Positions 1 to 8,175 of a stretch of 64,000 bases of DNA are shown here, piece by piece. Within the stretch, counting starts at the first letter, position 1. Each line of letters starts with the position of its first letter. A program made the translations under genes and the position numbers. The stretch lies in NCBI GenBank assembly GCA_947168585.1, contig CAMVMK010000005.1, forward strand, positions 1 to 64,000, written 5' to 3'. The DNA comes from an uncultured Fretibacterium sp. GTDB taxonomy: Bacteria; Synergistota; Synergistia; Synergistales; Aminobacteriaceae. The notes beneath the pieces were generated by a model. It made no database searches. It was not told the origin of the DNA and was given only the letters and a program-made list of their open reading frames with translations.

Positions 1-50
1 CGATGGTACTGTACGGGGTACGTACGGGAGAGCAGATCACTGCCAGTTTA
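1..50 (+). rRNA. rrf: 5S ribosomal RNA, 3' part only
   Basis: The first ~50 bases read like the 3' half of a bacterial 5S rRNA: a GATGGTACTG block, a G-rich arm, GGGAGAGCAG and a closing CTGCCAG. Only the 3' part lies in the window; the rest of the rRNA operon would be to the left. A U-rich hairpin follows 10 bases later, as expected at the end of an rRNA operon. The exact 3' end is uncertain by a few bases. Confidence 0.8.
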
Positions 51-60
51 GATTAAAAAG

Positions 61-88
61 AGAGTCTCGTTAAAAGAGGCTCTTTTTT
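61..88 (+). terminator. Rho-independent terminator of the rRNA operon
   Basis: An 8-bp stem (AGAGTCTC against GAGGCTCT, with one G-U pair) and a 7-base loop are followed directly by a run of T. It lies just after the 5S gene. Confidence 0.8.
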
Positions 89-124
89 GTTAAATCGAGT
101 TGAAAAATTAAATGGTAGAGTTAA

Positions 125-1900
125 ATGCAAGGCTTCTTTAATATCAATAACGTTCCTGATGAAAAATTTTTATCTAAACTTTTCATTAACCATAACACTG
201 GAGAAAAAATTTTTCCGCCTGATAAATTAGATTCCTTAATGCCGCGAAGTCTGAAATCTCAAGACGAACAAGACCAGCGCACACGCAGAAATGCTGAAGT
301 TTTTTCACCGTTTTTTTTGTGCCGCGAAATGATTGACGAACTTAAAGGCGTTGAAGATCTTGACTCGCGCTGTATCGAAATCGCATGCGGTGAAGCTCCT
401 TTCATTGTCTCAAGATACGACGCGGAAACAGGAAAATTTATCGATATTAAAGACAGAGCAGGCATACTCGACAGGAAATTAAAGAAAATTAACGAAACTT
501 CTTCAGACATCAGCGAATGGCTGAGATTTTCGTTGCGCGCTTTTCAATCCGTCTACGGCTATGAACTTCAAAAAGACAGCCTCGCAATAGCACGCTTAAA
601 TCTTTTTATGACTTTCACAGAATATTTTAATTTCAGATGGCCCGACGCTGCTCACGATAATTTATATAAAATTTTTTTGCCTCAAATTGCTGACGTTATC
701 GCCTGGAACTTTTGGCAGATGGACGGACTCGAAATTCCCGCGCCGGAAAAATTTTTGCCGGATATTTTTATCCCCGAAATAATGCCGCAGACGAAAAAAA
801 ACGAAATTAAAATTAAAGATTGGCGCACTGAAAAAGAAATTTTTTTCCCGGAAGGACTCTTTTACATGAAAGAAAAATTATTTGACTTTGCTGTCAGCAA
901 TCCCCCGTATCAAGAAGACACCGTAGGAAATCAAAAAAATTTTGCCTCACCCATTTATAATTTTTTTATGGATTCTACTTTTCAAATTGCCGAAAAAGTC
1001 GAATTTATAACCCCTGCGCGTTTTTTATTCAACGCCGGCGGAACTCCTAAAGCATGGAACGAAAAAATGTTAAACGATCCTCACTTCAAAGTCTTAAAAT
1101 ATGAGCCGGACAGTAAAAAAATTTTCCGCAACGCTGACATCAAAGGCGGAGTTGCTATAACTTTAAGAAACGAAAATAAAAATTTCGGCGCGATTGGAAC
1201 TTTTACGGCCTTCCCAGAATTAAATTCGATTTTAGATAAAGTAAAAAATTATCAGGGTTTCAAGCCATTTAGTGAAATTGTCGCTAACAGAGGTTTATAT
1301 AGATTTTCTCAAAAAGCATACGATGAACATCCGAAAGAAACGGCAAAAATTACAGACTCGCGCATCGGATCAAGTGCTTTCGAGCGAATGTCATCAATAT
1401 TTTATGACGAAAAGCCCAACGACGGAAAAGAATACGCAAAATTTTTAGGATTAGTGAAAATGAAACGCGTTTATAAATGGCTCAGGAGCGATTATTTTAA
1501 GAAACCAGATAACTTTGAAGCCTATAAAGTCTTCGTACCAAAGGCAAACGGCTCAGGCGCGTTAGGAGAGGTATTATCAACGCCCGTAATCGGCCTGCCC
1601 GTAATCGGCAGTACAGAGACGTTTATTAGTATTGGTTGCTTTAGCAGCGAGGTAGAAGCTGAAGCGTGTTACAAATATGTAAAAACAAAATTCGCCCGTA
1701 CTATGCTTGGTATTTTGAAAGTTACGCAAGATAATGCTCCGGAAAAATGGCGATACGTTCCGCTTCAAAACTTCACAGCCGGGTCTGATATAGACTGGTC
1801 AAAATCTATCCCGGAAATCGACTCGCAATTATACAAAAAATACAATCTTTCAGATAACGAAATAAAATTTATAGAGTCTCACGTCAAATCTATGGAATGA
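125..1900 (+). CDS. N6-adenine DNA methyltransferase, Eco57I-like
   Basis: This 591-residue protein has the layout of a gamma-type N6-adenine DNA methylase. An AdoMet-site region, IEIACGEAPF, lies near residues 84-93 and follows a segment (RRNAEVFSPFFLCREM) of the kind that precedes motif I in Eco57I-type enzymes. The catalytic motif IV, NPPY, is at 259-262. The C-terminal half has no obvious motif and probably recognises the target. The next gene encodes a GIY-YIG-like/helicase protein whose own methylase-like domain lacks NPPY, so the two probably form one restriction-modification system. A terminator separates them, so they are not one operon. The start has only a weak upstream GGTAG. Target site unknown. 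Confidence 0.82.
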   Translation: MQGFFNINNVPDEKFLSKLFINHNTGEKIFPPDKLDSLMPRSLKSQDEQDQRTRRNAEVFSPFFLCREMIDELKGVEDLDSRCIEIACGEAPFIVSRYDAETGKFIDIKDRAGILDRKLKKINETSSDISEWLRFSLRAFQSVYGYELQKDSLAIARLNLFMTFTEYFNFRWPDAAHDNLYKIFLPQIADVIAWNFWQMDGLEIPAPEKFLPDIFIPEIMPQTKKNEIKIKDWRTEKEIFFPEGLFYMKEKLFDFAVSNPPYQEDTVGNQKNFASPIYNFFMDSTFQIAEKVEFITPARFLFNAGGTPKAWNEKMLNDPHFKVLKYEPDSKKIFRNADIKGGVAITLRNENKNFGAIGTFTAFPELNSILDKVKNYQGFKPFSEIVANRGLYRFSQKAYDEHPKETAKITDSRIGSSAFERMSSIFYDEKPNDGKEYAKFLGLVKMKRVYKWLRSDYFKKPDNFEAYKVFVPKANGSGALGEVLSTPVIGLPVIGSTETFISIGCFSSEVEAEACYKYVKTKFARTMLGILKVTQDNAPEKWRYVPLQNFTAGSDIDWSKSIPEIDSQLYKKYNLSDNEIKFIESHVKSME

Positions 1901-1928
1901 AAAAAAGTTAGGGGTGAGGGGTTAGGGG

Positions 1929-1960
1929 TGAGAAAAGCAGTGCTTTCTCATGATTTTTTT
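1929..1960 (+). terminator. Rho-independent terminator after the methylase gene
   Basis: TGAGAAAAGCA and TGCTTTCTCA form a stem with a 1-base bulge, followed by TGATTTTTTT. It overlaps the end of a TTAGGGGTGAGGGG-type dispersed repeat at 1908-1931. Confidence 0.7.
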
Positions 1961-1976
1961 ATGATATGATTTAATT

Positions 1977-2049
1977 AATTTGTTAATGTACTTCATAGTA
2001 ATGAACTTGGGTACTCCCTTGCTCTGATCAAGCGGGGAGCAATTTTTTT
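1977..2049 (+). ncRNA. Candidate small RNA or attenuated leader
   Basis: An extended -10 box, TGATATGAT (1962-1970), is followed by about 73 bases with two hairpins. The first is TTCAT-AGTA-ATGAA. The second is CTCCCTTG against CAA-gc-GGGGAG (2014-2039), followed by a T run (2043-2049), which looks like a terminator. A second extended -10, TGGTAAAAT (2058-2066), then serves the helicase gene. The unit could be a free-standing small RNA or a leftover leader. Confidence 0.35.
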
Positions 2050-2057
2050 ATTTTTTA

Positions 2058-2066
2058 TGGTAAAAT
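2058..2066 (+). promoter_or_regulatory. Extended -10 promoter of the helicase/nuclease gene
   Basis: TGGTAAAAT fits the TGnTAnAAT pattern seen at many genes in this window. It lies about 30 bases before the Shine-Dalgarno GGAG at 2096-2099. Confidence 0.45.
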
Positions 2067-2111
2067 TTTTTACAGCTTCCCTAAATTTCAAAATTGGAGA
2101 TGAATAAAATT

Positions 2112-5100
2112 TTGCAGCACATCATAAAAACTTCTGTAAAAGCTAATCCGATGATTTATGCTTACACTACGCCCGGAGTTCAATATCACGACGGCTGGCT
2201 CAAAATCGGCTATACTGAAAGAGACGTAGATACAAGAATTAAAGAGCAAGTTCATACGTCTGATGTTAAAGCCAAAAAAGAATGGGCATTCGAGGCAGTT
2301 TATAAAGACGGATCGGGAAAAACTTTCACGGATAAAGATTTTCATAATTATCTCCGTCTTAACGGGGTACAGCAGCAGGACGGCGAGAATAACGAATGGT
2401 TTTTCATAACTTCTAAAGACGCGCTCGAATATTTTAAGAAATTTCAGACATCATCTGATTTTTTTATTGATAAAAAACTCGATACTGCACCGTACACACT
2501 AAGAGATGAGCAGCTTGACGCGGTAAATAAAACTATCCAATATATGAACACTCATGGCGGCGGCGAATTTCTTTGGAACGCAAAGCCCCGTTTCGGAAAA
2601 ACTTTATGCGTCTATGATTTAGTAAAGAAAACTCATGCTAAAAAAATTTTAATTGTAACTAACCGTCCCGTCATTGCTAACAGCTGGTATAAAGATTATG
2701 ATAAATTTGTAGGGCGCAAAAGCGGCTATAATTTCGTCAGCAGCGTTAAAGATATCGACTCTGAACATTCAAAAAATCCCGTATTAAATTACAATGAATA
2801 TTTATCAAACGCAAATTCTAAAAAAGGCTTGATTTATTTCGTATCGCTTCAGGACTTAAAAGGCTCGGTATATTTTGGCGGAACTTATGAAAAACTGCGT
2901 GAGATCGGCGAAATTATCTGGGATATTTTAGTAATCGATGAGGCTCACGAGGGCATTGATACGTCGAAAACTGATACAGCTTTCCGACATATACAACGAA
3001 ATTTTACGCTGCATTTATCCGGCACCCCGTTTAAGGCATTAGCAAGCGATAAATTTTCTGATGAAGCTATTTTTAATTGGACATATGCCGATGAGCAGGA
3101 TAAAAAATTAAATTGGAAAATTGAAAGCGAAAGGGAAAATCCATATGAGATTTTGCCTCAGCTAAATTTATTTACTTATCAAATAAGCAATATTTTTCAA
3201 GACGAATCCAAAATCCCTTTTGACTTAAACGAATTTTTTTCAGTAAAAGACGGTAAATTTGTTTATGATTCATATATCGATAAATTTTTGAACAATCTGA
3301 CTGATAATAAAAAATTTCCGTTCTGTGATTTGTTCCGCAATGAATTAAAGCATACTTTTTGGCTGTTAAACCGGGTTGAATCGGCGAAACTGTTAGCAGA
3401 AAAATTAAAAAAGCACAAAGTCTTCGAGAATTACGAGATAATTTTAGCGGCAGGCGACGGCAGATTAAACGATGACAACGATAACAAGGCAATAGAAAAA
3501 TCTTATAAAAAAGTTGTTGAAGCTATCCAAAATAAAGACAAGACTATAACTCTTTCAGTCGGACAGCTGACAACGGGAATTACTATCCCGGAATGGACGG
3601 GAGTTTTAATTTTATCGAATCTCCAATCGGCGCAGTTATATATGCAGGCAGCTTTCAGGGCTCAAAATCCCTGCTTATTCCGAAAAGATTCAATGCGGAA
3701 AATTAATTCTTATGTTTTTGATTTCGATCCGGCCAGGAGTTTGGTAATTTATGAAAAATTTGCAAATGATTTAGCACCCGGCGGCGATTCTAAAACTAAC
3801 ATAAAAAAATTGTTGGATTTTTTTCCGGTTATTGCTGAGGATGATAAAGGCGAAATGACAGAATTAGACTCGGCTAGAGTTTTGTCAATTCCGCGTAGGA
3901 TTAGAGCTCACGAGATTGTAAACAGCGGTTTTATGTCGGATTTCTTATTTGTTAATACCGGAAGAATTTTTAACGCTTCTGATGAAGTTATTGAGATTAT
4001 TTCTAAATTCACGCCGGTTTCTAAACCGTCTAAAAAATTTCTGCCTGATATTAGAGAACTGCGAAAAATCCCGGTTGATGATAACGGAGAAGTTTTCTTA
4101 GAAGATTCTTATGTTGACGGAGTAAAAGAAAAAATTTTCGGCGGAAAAACTTTCGGAGAAAATCTTACTCTCGATATTGAAAATCAAGATAATTTAATTA
4201 AAATTTTCCAAGATGAAGCTGTTGCCCGTTTAGTCCAGACAGCTAAAAATCACTACGGGCGGGAAGTTAATAAAAAATTACAGGAAAATTTGAACTCGGA
4301 GGCCGCGAAAAAAATTAATGAGGCTTTCAGTGATTTTTATATTAAAAAAGCTAAACTTGAAAACGAAAATCCGGAAGTTTTAGAGAAAAATTTTCGTGAA
4401 GAATTAAAAACTACGCTTGAAAATTTCATTGAAGACGCTGAAAAAGAAACAGTAACTTCAATCGAAAAAGATAAATTCACGCAGGAAAAATTAACGGGCG
4501 AGGAAGAAATTAAAGACTGTCTGCGCGGATTTTCCCGTACAATTCCGGCGTTTTTAATGGCTTACGGAGATGAAAAAGTAACGCTCGAAAATTTTGATAA
4601 AATAATTCCCGATGAAATTTTTTCAGAAGTTACGGGAATAACTATAGAAGAATTCCGCAGGCTCAGAGATGACGCAAAAGTTTTTGCTTCGTCTGAATTT
4701 AATGACGCTGTGAAATTATTTTTGAATTTACGCGCCGAACTTGCAAATTATTTTGACGAAGGCAGCACCCGCGATATTTTTGACTATATTCCGGCTCAAA
4801 AGACTAATCAAATTTTTACGCCTAAAAATATTGTAAAAGAAATGCTGGACGATTTAGAAAACGAAAATCCCGGCTGTTTTGACGACCCTGAAAAAACTTT
4901 TATAGATCCTTATATGAAATCCGGGCTTTTTATTGCGGGCATTGTAACTCGTTTATACCGTTCGGAGAAAATCAAGAAAATTTATCCTGATAAAATTTCA
5001 AGATTAAAACATATTTTTTCTGAACAAGTTTACGGGCTTGCTCCGACTGAAATTATTTATAAAATCGCCGTGAATTTTATTTTGGGATTTGATAAAAATT

Positions 5101-5201
5101 CTGAAATTAAAAAATTTAATCTCCGGAAATTTAACGCTGCTCCTTACGTAAAAGACGGGGATTTTGAGGCAAAACTCCGCGAATTATTTGACTTTAAGTA
5201 G
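2112..5201 (+). CDS. GIY-YIG-like nuclease / SF2 helicase / methylase-like restriction protein
   Basis: This is a three-part protein of about 1030 residues. The first ~100 residues resemble T5orf172/GIY-YIG nucleases (IYAYTTPG, then GWLKIGYTERDVDTR, then NEWFF). A superfamily 2 helicase follows, with a Walker A variant AKPRFGKT near 157-164 and DEAH near 277. The C-terminus (from about 900) has methylase motif X/I-like segments, IFTPKNIVKEM and DPYMKSGLF, but no NPPY. The preceding methylase probably supplies that activity. The start is uncertain: in-frame TTG 2094, ATG 2100 and TTG 2112 are possible. TTG 2112 is preferred because GGAG lies 12 bases upstream, as at the gene starting at 9047. 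Likely role is phage or DNA restriction. Confidence 0.78.
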   Translation: MQHIIKTSVKANPMIYAYTTPGVQYHDGWLKIGYTERDVDTRIKEQVHTSDVKAKKEWAFEAVYKDGSGKTFTDKDFHNYLRLNGVQQQDGENNEWFFITSKDALEYFKKFQTSSDFFIDKKLDTAPYTLRDEQLDAVNKTIQYMNTHGGGEFLWNAKPRFGKTLCVYDLVKKTHAKKILIVTNRPVIANSWYKDYDKFVGRKSGYNFVSSVKDIDSEHSKNPVLNYNEYLSNANSKKGLIYFVSLQDLKGSVYFGGTYEKLREIGEIIWDILVIDEAHEGIDTSKTDTAFRHIQRNFTLHLSGTPFKALASDKFSDEAIFNWTYADEQDKKLNWKIESERENPYEILPQLNLFTYQISNIFQDESKIPFDLNEFFSVKDGKFVYDSYIDKFLNNLTDNKKFPFCDLFRNELKHTFWLLNRVESAKLLAEKLKKHKVFENYEIILAAGDGRLNDDNDNKAIEKSYKKVVEAIQNKDKTITLSVGQLTTGITIPEWTGVLILSNLQSAQLYMQAAFRAQNPCLFRKDSMRKINSYVFDFDPARSLVIYEKFANDLAPGGDSKTNIKKLLDFFPVIAEDDKGEMTELDSARVLSIPRRIRAHEIVNSGFMSDFLFVNTGRIFNASDEVIEIISKFTPVSKPSKKFLPDIRELRKIPVDDNGEVFLEDSYVDGVKEKIFGGKTFGENLTLDIENQDNLIKIFQDEAVARLVQTAKNHYGREVNKKLQENLNSEAAKKINEAFSDFYIKKAKLENENPEVLEKNFREELKTTLENFIEDAEKETVTSIEKDKFTQEKLTGEEEIKDCLRGFSRTIPAFLMAYGDEKVTLENFDKIIPDEIFSEVTGITIEEFRRLRDDAKVFASSEFNDAVKLFLNLRAELANYFDEGSTRDIFDYIPAQKTNQIFTPKNIVKEMLDDLENENPGCFDDPEKTFIDPYMKSGLFIAGIVTRLYRSEKIKKIYPDKISRLKHIFSEQVYGLAPTEIIYKIAVNFILGFDKNSEIKKFNLRKFNAAPYVKDGDFEAKLRELFDFK

Positions 5202-5252
5202 AATTTAACGTTTAATATTTCAAAAATTAATGAAACTCAGGAGGAAATAAAC

Positions 5253-5726
5253 ATGAGCAATAAACTTGTAGCTTATTTTTCAGCAAGCGGGACAACCGGC
5301 GGAATTGCTAAAAAATTAGCAGACGCAGCAGGAGCAGACATTTATGAAATCAAACCCGCAGTGCCTTACACGAGTGCGGACTTAAACTGGCAGGATTCAA
5401 ATTCGCGCAGCAGCATCGAAATGAAAGACAAGACCTCACGCCCTGAACTTGCCGATAAAAATGCCCCGATTGAAGGCCATGATGTAATTTTCTTAGGTTT
5501 TCCGATCTGGTGGTATGTTGCGCCGACGATCATTAATAATTTTCTTGAAAGTTATGATTTTTCGGGCAAAAAAATTATTTTATTCGCTACTTCCGGCGGC
5601 AGCAGTTTCGGAAAAGCTATAGAGGGCCTTCAGCCCAGCGCACCGAAAGCGGAAATAATAGAAGGAAAAGTTTTCAGCCGCAGCGTAACGGGATTTGAGC
5701 TAAAGAAATTCGCTGATAATTATTAA
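5253..5726 (+). CDS. Flavodoxin-like protein
   Basis: This 157-residue protein is a flavodoxin-fold FMN carrier. The FMN phosphate loop SASGTTGGIA is at residues 10-19, and FPIWWYVAPTIINNF near 93-107 is the aromatic FMN-stacking segment typical of the short 'flavodoxin 4' family. AGGAGG lies 8 bases before ATG, one of the stronger ribosome sites here. The protein has no signal peptide, so it should act in the cytoplasm as an electron carrier or small NAD(P)H-dependent reductase. The gene stands alone between the restriction locus and its own terminator. Confidence 0.88.
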   Translation: MSNKLVAYFSASGTTGGIAKKLADAAGADIYEIKPAVPYTSADLNWQDSNSRSSIEMKDKTSRPELADKNAPIEGHDVIFLGFPIWWYVAPTIINNFLESYDFSGKKIILFATSGGSSFGKAIEGLQPSAPKAEIIEGKVFSRSVTGFELKKFADNY

Positions 5727-5728
5727 AA

Positions 5729-5777
5729 ATTTTTCCCTCACAAGAACGCTTCACCGGCGAACTTACGAGGGATTTTT
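5729..5777 (+). terminator. Terminator after the flavodoxin gene
   Basis: ATTTTTCCCTC and GAGGGATTTTTG form a stem around a 27-base loop region. The arms are A/T-rich outside, so the hairpin may act in both directions and also serve the convergent rpsT gene. Confidence 0.6.
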
Positions 5778-5806
5778 GTAGTTGTAAATGTAGTTATAAA
5801 AAATTA
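5771..5806. repeat. Dispersed GTAGTTG-type repeat, copy 1
   Basis: A segment of about 35 bases containing TTTTTGTAGTTG and AATGTAGTT recurs nearly unchanged at 36417-36451. Both copies are intergenic, on the same strand, and overlap or follow a gene end. Confidence 0.55.
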
Positions 5807-5810
5807 ATTT

Positions 5811-6077
5811 TTACGCTTCCATTGCTTTCAGTTTTCGAGCCATGAGAGCTTTTCTTCTTGCGGCTGTGTTCTTGTGCATAACGCCTTTAACAACGGCCTT
5901 ATCGATGACACTCTGAGCAACGTTGAAACTTTTGAGGGCTTCGTCTTTGTTGCCTGATGCTGCGGCTTCGATCAGACTTTTCACAGCTGTTTTGCTTCTT
6001 GATGTCCAATACTTGTTATAAAGTCTATTACGTTCTGATGTTAATACCCGTTTTTTAGCGGATTTTTTATTTGGCAT
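5811..6077 (-). CDS. rpsT: 30S ribosomal protein S20
   Basis: The 88-residue, Lys/Arg-rich protein begins MPNKKSAKKR and contains the S20 helix signature around HKNTAARRKALMARK. S20 binds the 5' and 3' minor domains of 16S rRNA. Length is typical. CTCCT-complementary GGAG precedes the ATG. The tRNA-Leu gene lies 27 bases upstream on the same strand and may share its transcript. Confidence 0.95.
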   Translation of the reverse strand: MPNKKSAKKRVLTSERNRLYNKYWTSRSKTAVKSLIEAAASGNKDEALKSFNVAQSVIDKAVVKGVMHKNTAARRKALMARKLKAMEA

Positions 6078-6104
6078 TAAAAATTCTCTCCTGATTTAAT
6101 AGAA

Positions 6105-6190
6105 TGGTGCCGGAGGGGAGATTCGAACTCCCACAGAGTTGCCCCCGGTGGATTTTGAGTCCACTGCGTCTACCATTCCGCCACTCCGGC
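6105..6190 (-). tRNA. tRNA-Leu (anticodon CAA)
   Basis: Read on the minus strand, the acceptor arm GCCGGAG pairs with CTCCGGC, followed by A and an encoded CCA. The anticodon stem GTGGA/TCCAC encloses CTCAAAA, giving anticodon CAA (reads UUG). A long variable arm (class II) and a GTTCGAATC T-loop are present. Length is 86 bases including CCA. Confidence 0.95.
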
Positions 6191-6253
6191 ATCGTGAAAA
6201 ATATCACGGTATAAAATACACTTGCTTTTAATTTTTGTCAATTAAAATTTTTA

Positions 6254-7159
6254 TTAATCATTAACTTGCGATTGAGTTCCTAATTTCAGCATTTTAGTTA
6301 TACTCGTTGATAATAACGGTATCGGGTCGACAAACTGACCGCCTAAAATTAAACTGTAATGAAGGTGAGGCCCCGTAACCCGTCCTGTGCTTCCGCTCTT
6401 GGCCACGACCTGGCCTTTTGAAACTCTATCGCCTTTTTTGACGTTGATCTCGCTTAAATGAAAAAATGCTGTGATTACTCCGTTGCCTGAGTCTATATAA
6501 ACGCTTCCGCCCGCATAATAGTGAAAGCCCGTTAAAATTACAGTCCCTGCAAAAGGCGCGAGGACTTTAGTTCCGTTTGCAGCGCGAATATCTGCACCGT
6601 TATGGCCGCTTCTCGGTACTCCGTTATAAACTCTTTGAAAACCGTAATGGCTTGTCAAAGTTATATTAGTGAGCGGCGGCTGAGGAGGTGTTGTCCAGCG
6701 GCGGGCTTCGGTCATTGTTTTTAATGCTGCTGCTATAGCTTTTGACTCGCTTCGGATTCGGTTTAATTCTTTTTTCGGAGGATTTACCATTTGAGGATTT
6801 ACGGTTAAATGTTCCTGCGGATAAGTTCTTTCTTTTAGGGTAATTCTGCCTGATGCTTTATATTTTTTTCCGCCCTGAATAAACTCGAATAAAATATCAT
6901 AAACTCCGGGCTTAGTGTTTCTAACGTCAGAGCCTAAAAGACCGTAGGAAATTTTTCCCGCTCCGCCCTGTTCGACATTGAGAGCTACAGTTCTGTTCTG
7001 CCATGTAACCATAGGATTTATATAGTCAGCCGTTGAAGTTATCGAGACAGCAAAGGCCTGCCCTACGTCCCAGCTTGTAGGAAAATTCACCCACGAAGCC
7101 GCGAAAGAATTTTCAGACGTCATTAATATAAAACTTAAAATAAAAATTATCTTTCTCAT
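6254..7159 (-). CDS. Secreted M23-family (LytM-like) zinc peptidase
   Basis: This 301-residue exported protein has a signal peptide (about 20 residues, ending near SFAAS) and an N-terminal beta-rich region. The C-terminal M23 domain runs from about residue 165. Zinc ligands are visible as HNGAD (first His and Asp) and HLHYS (catalytic HxH). The family cleaves peptidoglycan peptide cross-links or activates amidases in the periplasm. The ATG at 7159 follows AGGAAG-type sequence derived from a TTAGGAAGTAGGAAG dispersed repeat between this gene and the phosphorylase gene. Confidence 0.9.
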   Translation of the reverse strand: MRKIIFILSFILMTSENSFAASWVNFPTSWDVGQAFAVSITSTADYINPMVTWQNRTVALNVEQGGAGKISYGLLGSDVRNTKPGVYDILFEFIQGGKKYKASGRITLKERTYPQEHLTVNPQMVNPPKKELNRIRSESKAIAAALKTMTEARRWTTPPQPPLTNITLTSHYGFQRVYNGVPRSGHNGADIRAANGTKVLAPFAGTVILTGFHYYAGGSVYIDSGNGVITAFFHLSEINVKKGDRVSKGQVVAKSGSTGRVTGPHLHYSLILGGQFVDPIPLLSTSITKMLKLGTQSQVND

Positions 7160-7179
7160 TTCTACTTCCTTCCTACTTC

Positions 7180-7992
7180 CTAATTCCTACTTGCTTTTAC
7201 TAACTTTACAATAATTTGGGCTAATTTGCCTGAAGTTTTTTTCATATTTTCAATAACTTCCTGCTCGGTTAATTTATTTTCAGAAATTCCGGCGGCCATG
7301 TTAGCAACGCAGGATAAAACAGCGGCTTTCATGTTCATTGCATTAGCGGCGATAATTTCCGGAATTGTAGACATTCCAACTAGGTCAGCCCCTAAAATTC
7401 CGGCCATTTTAATTTCTGCGGGAGTTTCGTAAGACGGCCCCATGAACGCGGCGTAAACTCCTGTTTTTAGTCCGAAAGATTTTAATATCTCCAAAATTTC
7501 AGGGTTATAAGCGTAAGTCATATCGGGAAATCTGACATTAAAACGCGGTTCGTTAACTCCGATTAAAGGATTATCGCCCATAAAATTAATATGATCTTTC
7601 ACGGCAATGATGTCGCCGATCTGAAAATTTTTATTAATAGCTCCGGAGGCATTTGTCGCAATATATTCATTAACTCCAAGAAGTTTTAAGACCCTCACAG
7701 GAAAAACTACGGCCTGCATGGGATAGCCCTCATAATAATGAACGCGGCCTTGAAGCAGAATTATATTTTTTTCATGAATTTTTCCGGCGATAATTTTCCC
7801 TGCGTGTCCAGGAGCAGTTGAGCGCGGCCAATTAGGAATTTCTTTATTGTCGATGATAATTTTATTTTCGATAACGTCAGCAATATCTCCGAGCCCTGAG
7901 CCTGCAACTATCGCAGTCGCCGGAGTTCCAGTCAAAAATTTTTTTATAAAATTTGCGGCCTGTTGAGCTTCGTCATAATTATAAGCATTCAT
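7180..7992 (-). CDS. punA: Purine nucleoside phosphorylase (trimeric type)
   Basis: This 270-residue enzyme belongs to the trimeric PNP/MTAP family, which splits purine nucleosides with phosphate for salvage. Visible signatures are the phosphate-binding GSGLGD near residue 32, GRVHYYEGY near 82-90, ATNASGAIN near 113-121 and MGPSYETPAE near 180. Length is typical. It is cytoplasmic. An AAGGAG ribosome site precedes ATG. The peptidase gene follows 20 bases downstream on the same strand, so the two may be co-transcribed, although their functions are unrelated. Confidence 0.93.
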   Translation of the reverse strand: MNAYNYDEAQQAANFIKKFLTGTPATAIVAGSGLGDIADVIENKIIIDNKEIPNWPRSTAPGHAGKIIAGKIHEKNIILLQGRVHYYEGYPMQAVVFPVRVLKLLGVNEYIATNASGAINKNFQIGDIIAVKDHINFMGDNPLIGVNEPRFNVRFPDMTYAYNPEILEILKSFGLKTGVYAAFMGPSYETPAEIKMAGILGADLVGMSTIPEIIAANAMNMKAAVLSCVANMAAGISENKLTEQEVIENMKKTSGKLAQIIVKLVKASRN

Positions 7993-8112
7993 AATTAATT
8001 CTCCTTAAAAAAATTTTAGTTATTCTAACATAAGAAAATATATATAAATTGATTTAATAAAAATTAAAGAAATAGAAAAGGAAAGAATTTTTAGACTTTG
8101 TTGAATTAGGAA

Positions 8113-8142
8113 GCTCCCGCTTCTATAAGCGGGAGTAGTTAA
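8113..8142 (+). repeat. Hairpin resembling an IS200/IS605 right end (solo)
   Basis: A perfect 9-bp stem, CTCCCGCTT-CTAT-AAGCGGGAG (8114-8135), is followed by TAGTTAAC. From memory, this layout (GAAG, GC-rich hairpin, TAGTTnAC) matches right ends of IS605-type elements. No transposase remnant is visible in the flanking ~180 bases. It has no T run, so it is not a normal terminator. Confidence 0.4.
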
Positions 8143-8175
8143 CTGTTGGATAATAATAACTAAGCTGTCCGCGTA

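Noticed and set aside
2094-5201. Helicase gene as a frameshifted or truncated fusion
   Set aside because: It ends without the NPPY motif, which first looked like truncation, but the final ~100 residues (QVYGLAPTEIIYKIAVN ... KLREL) look like a natural family C-terminus and the companion gene has NPPY.
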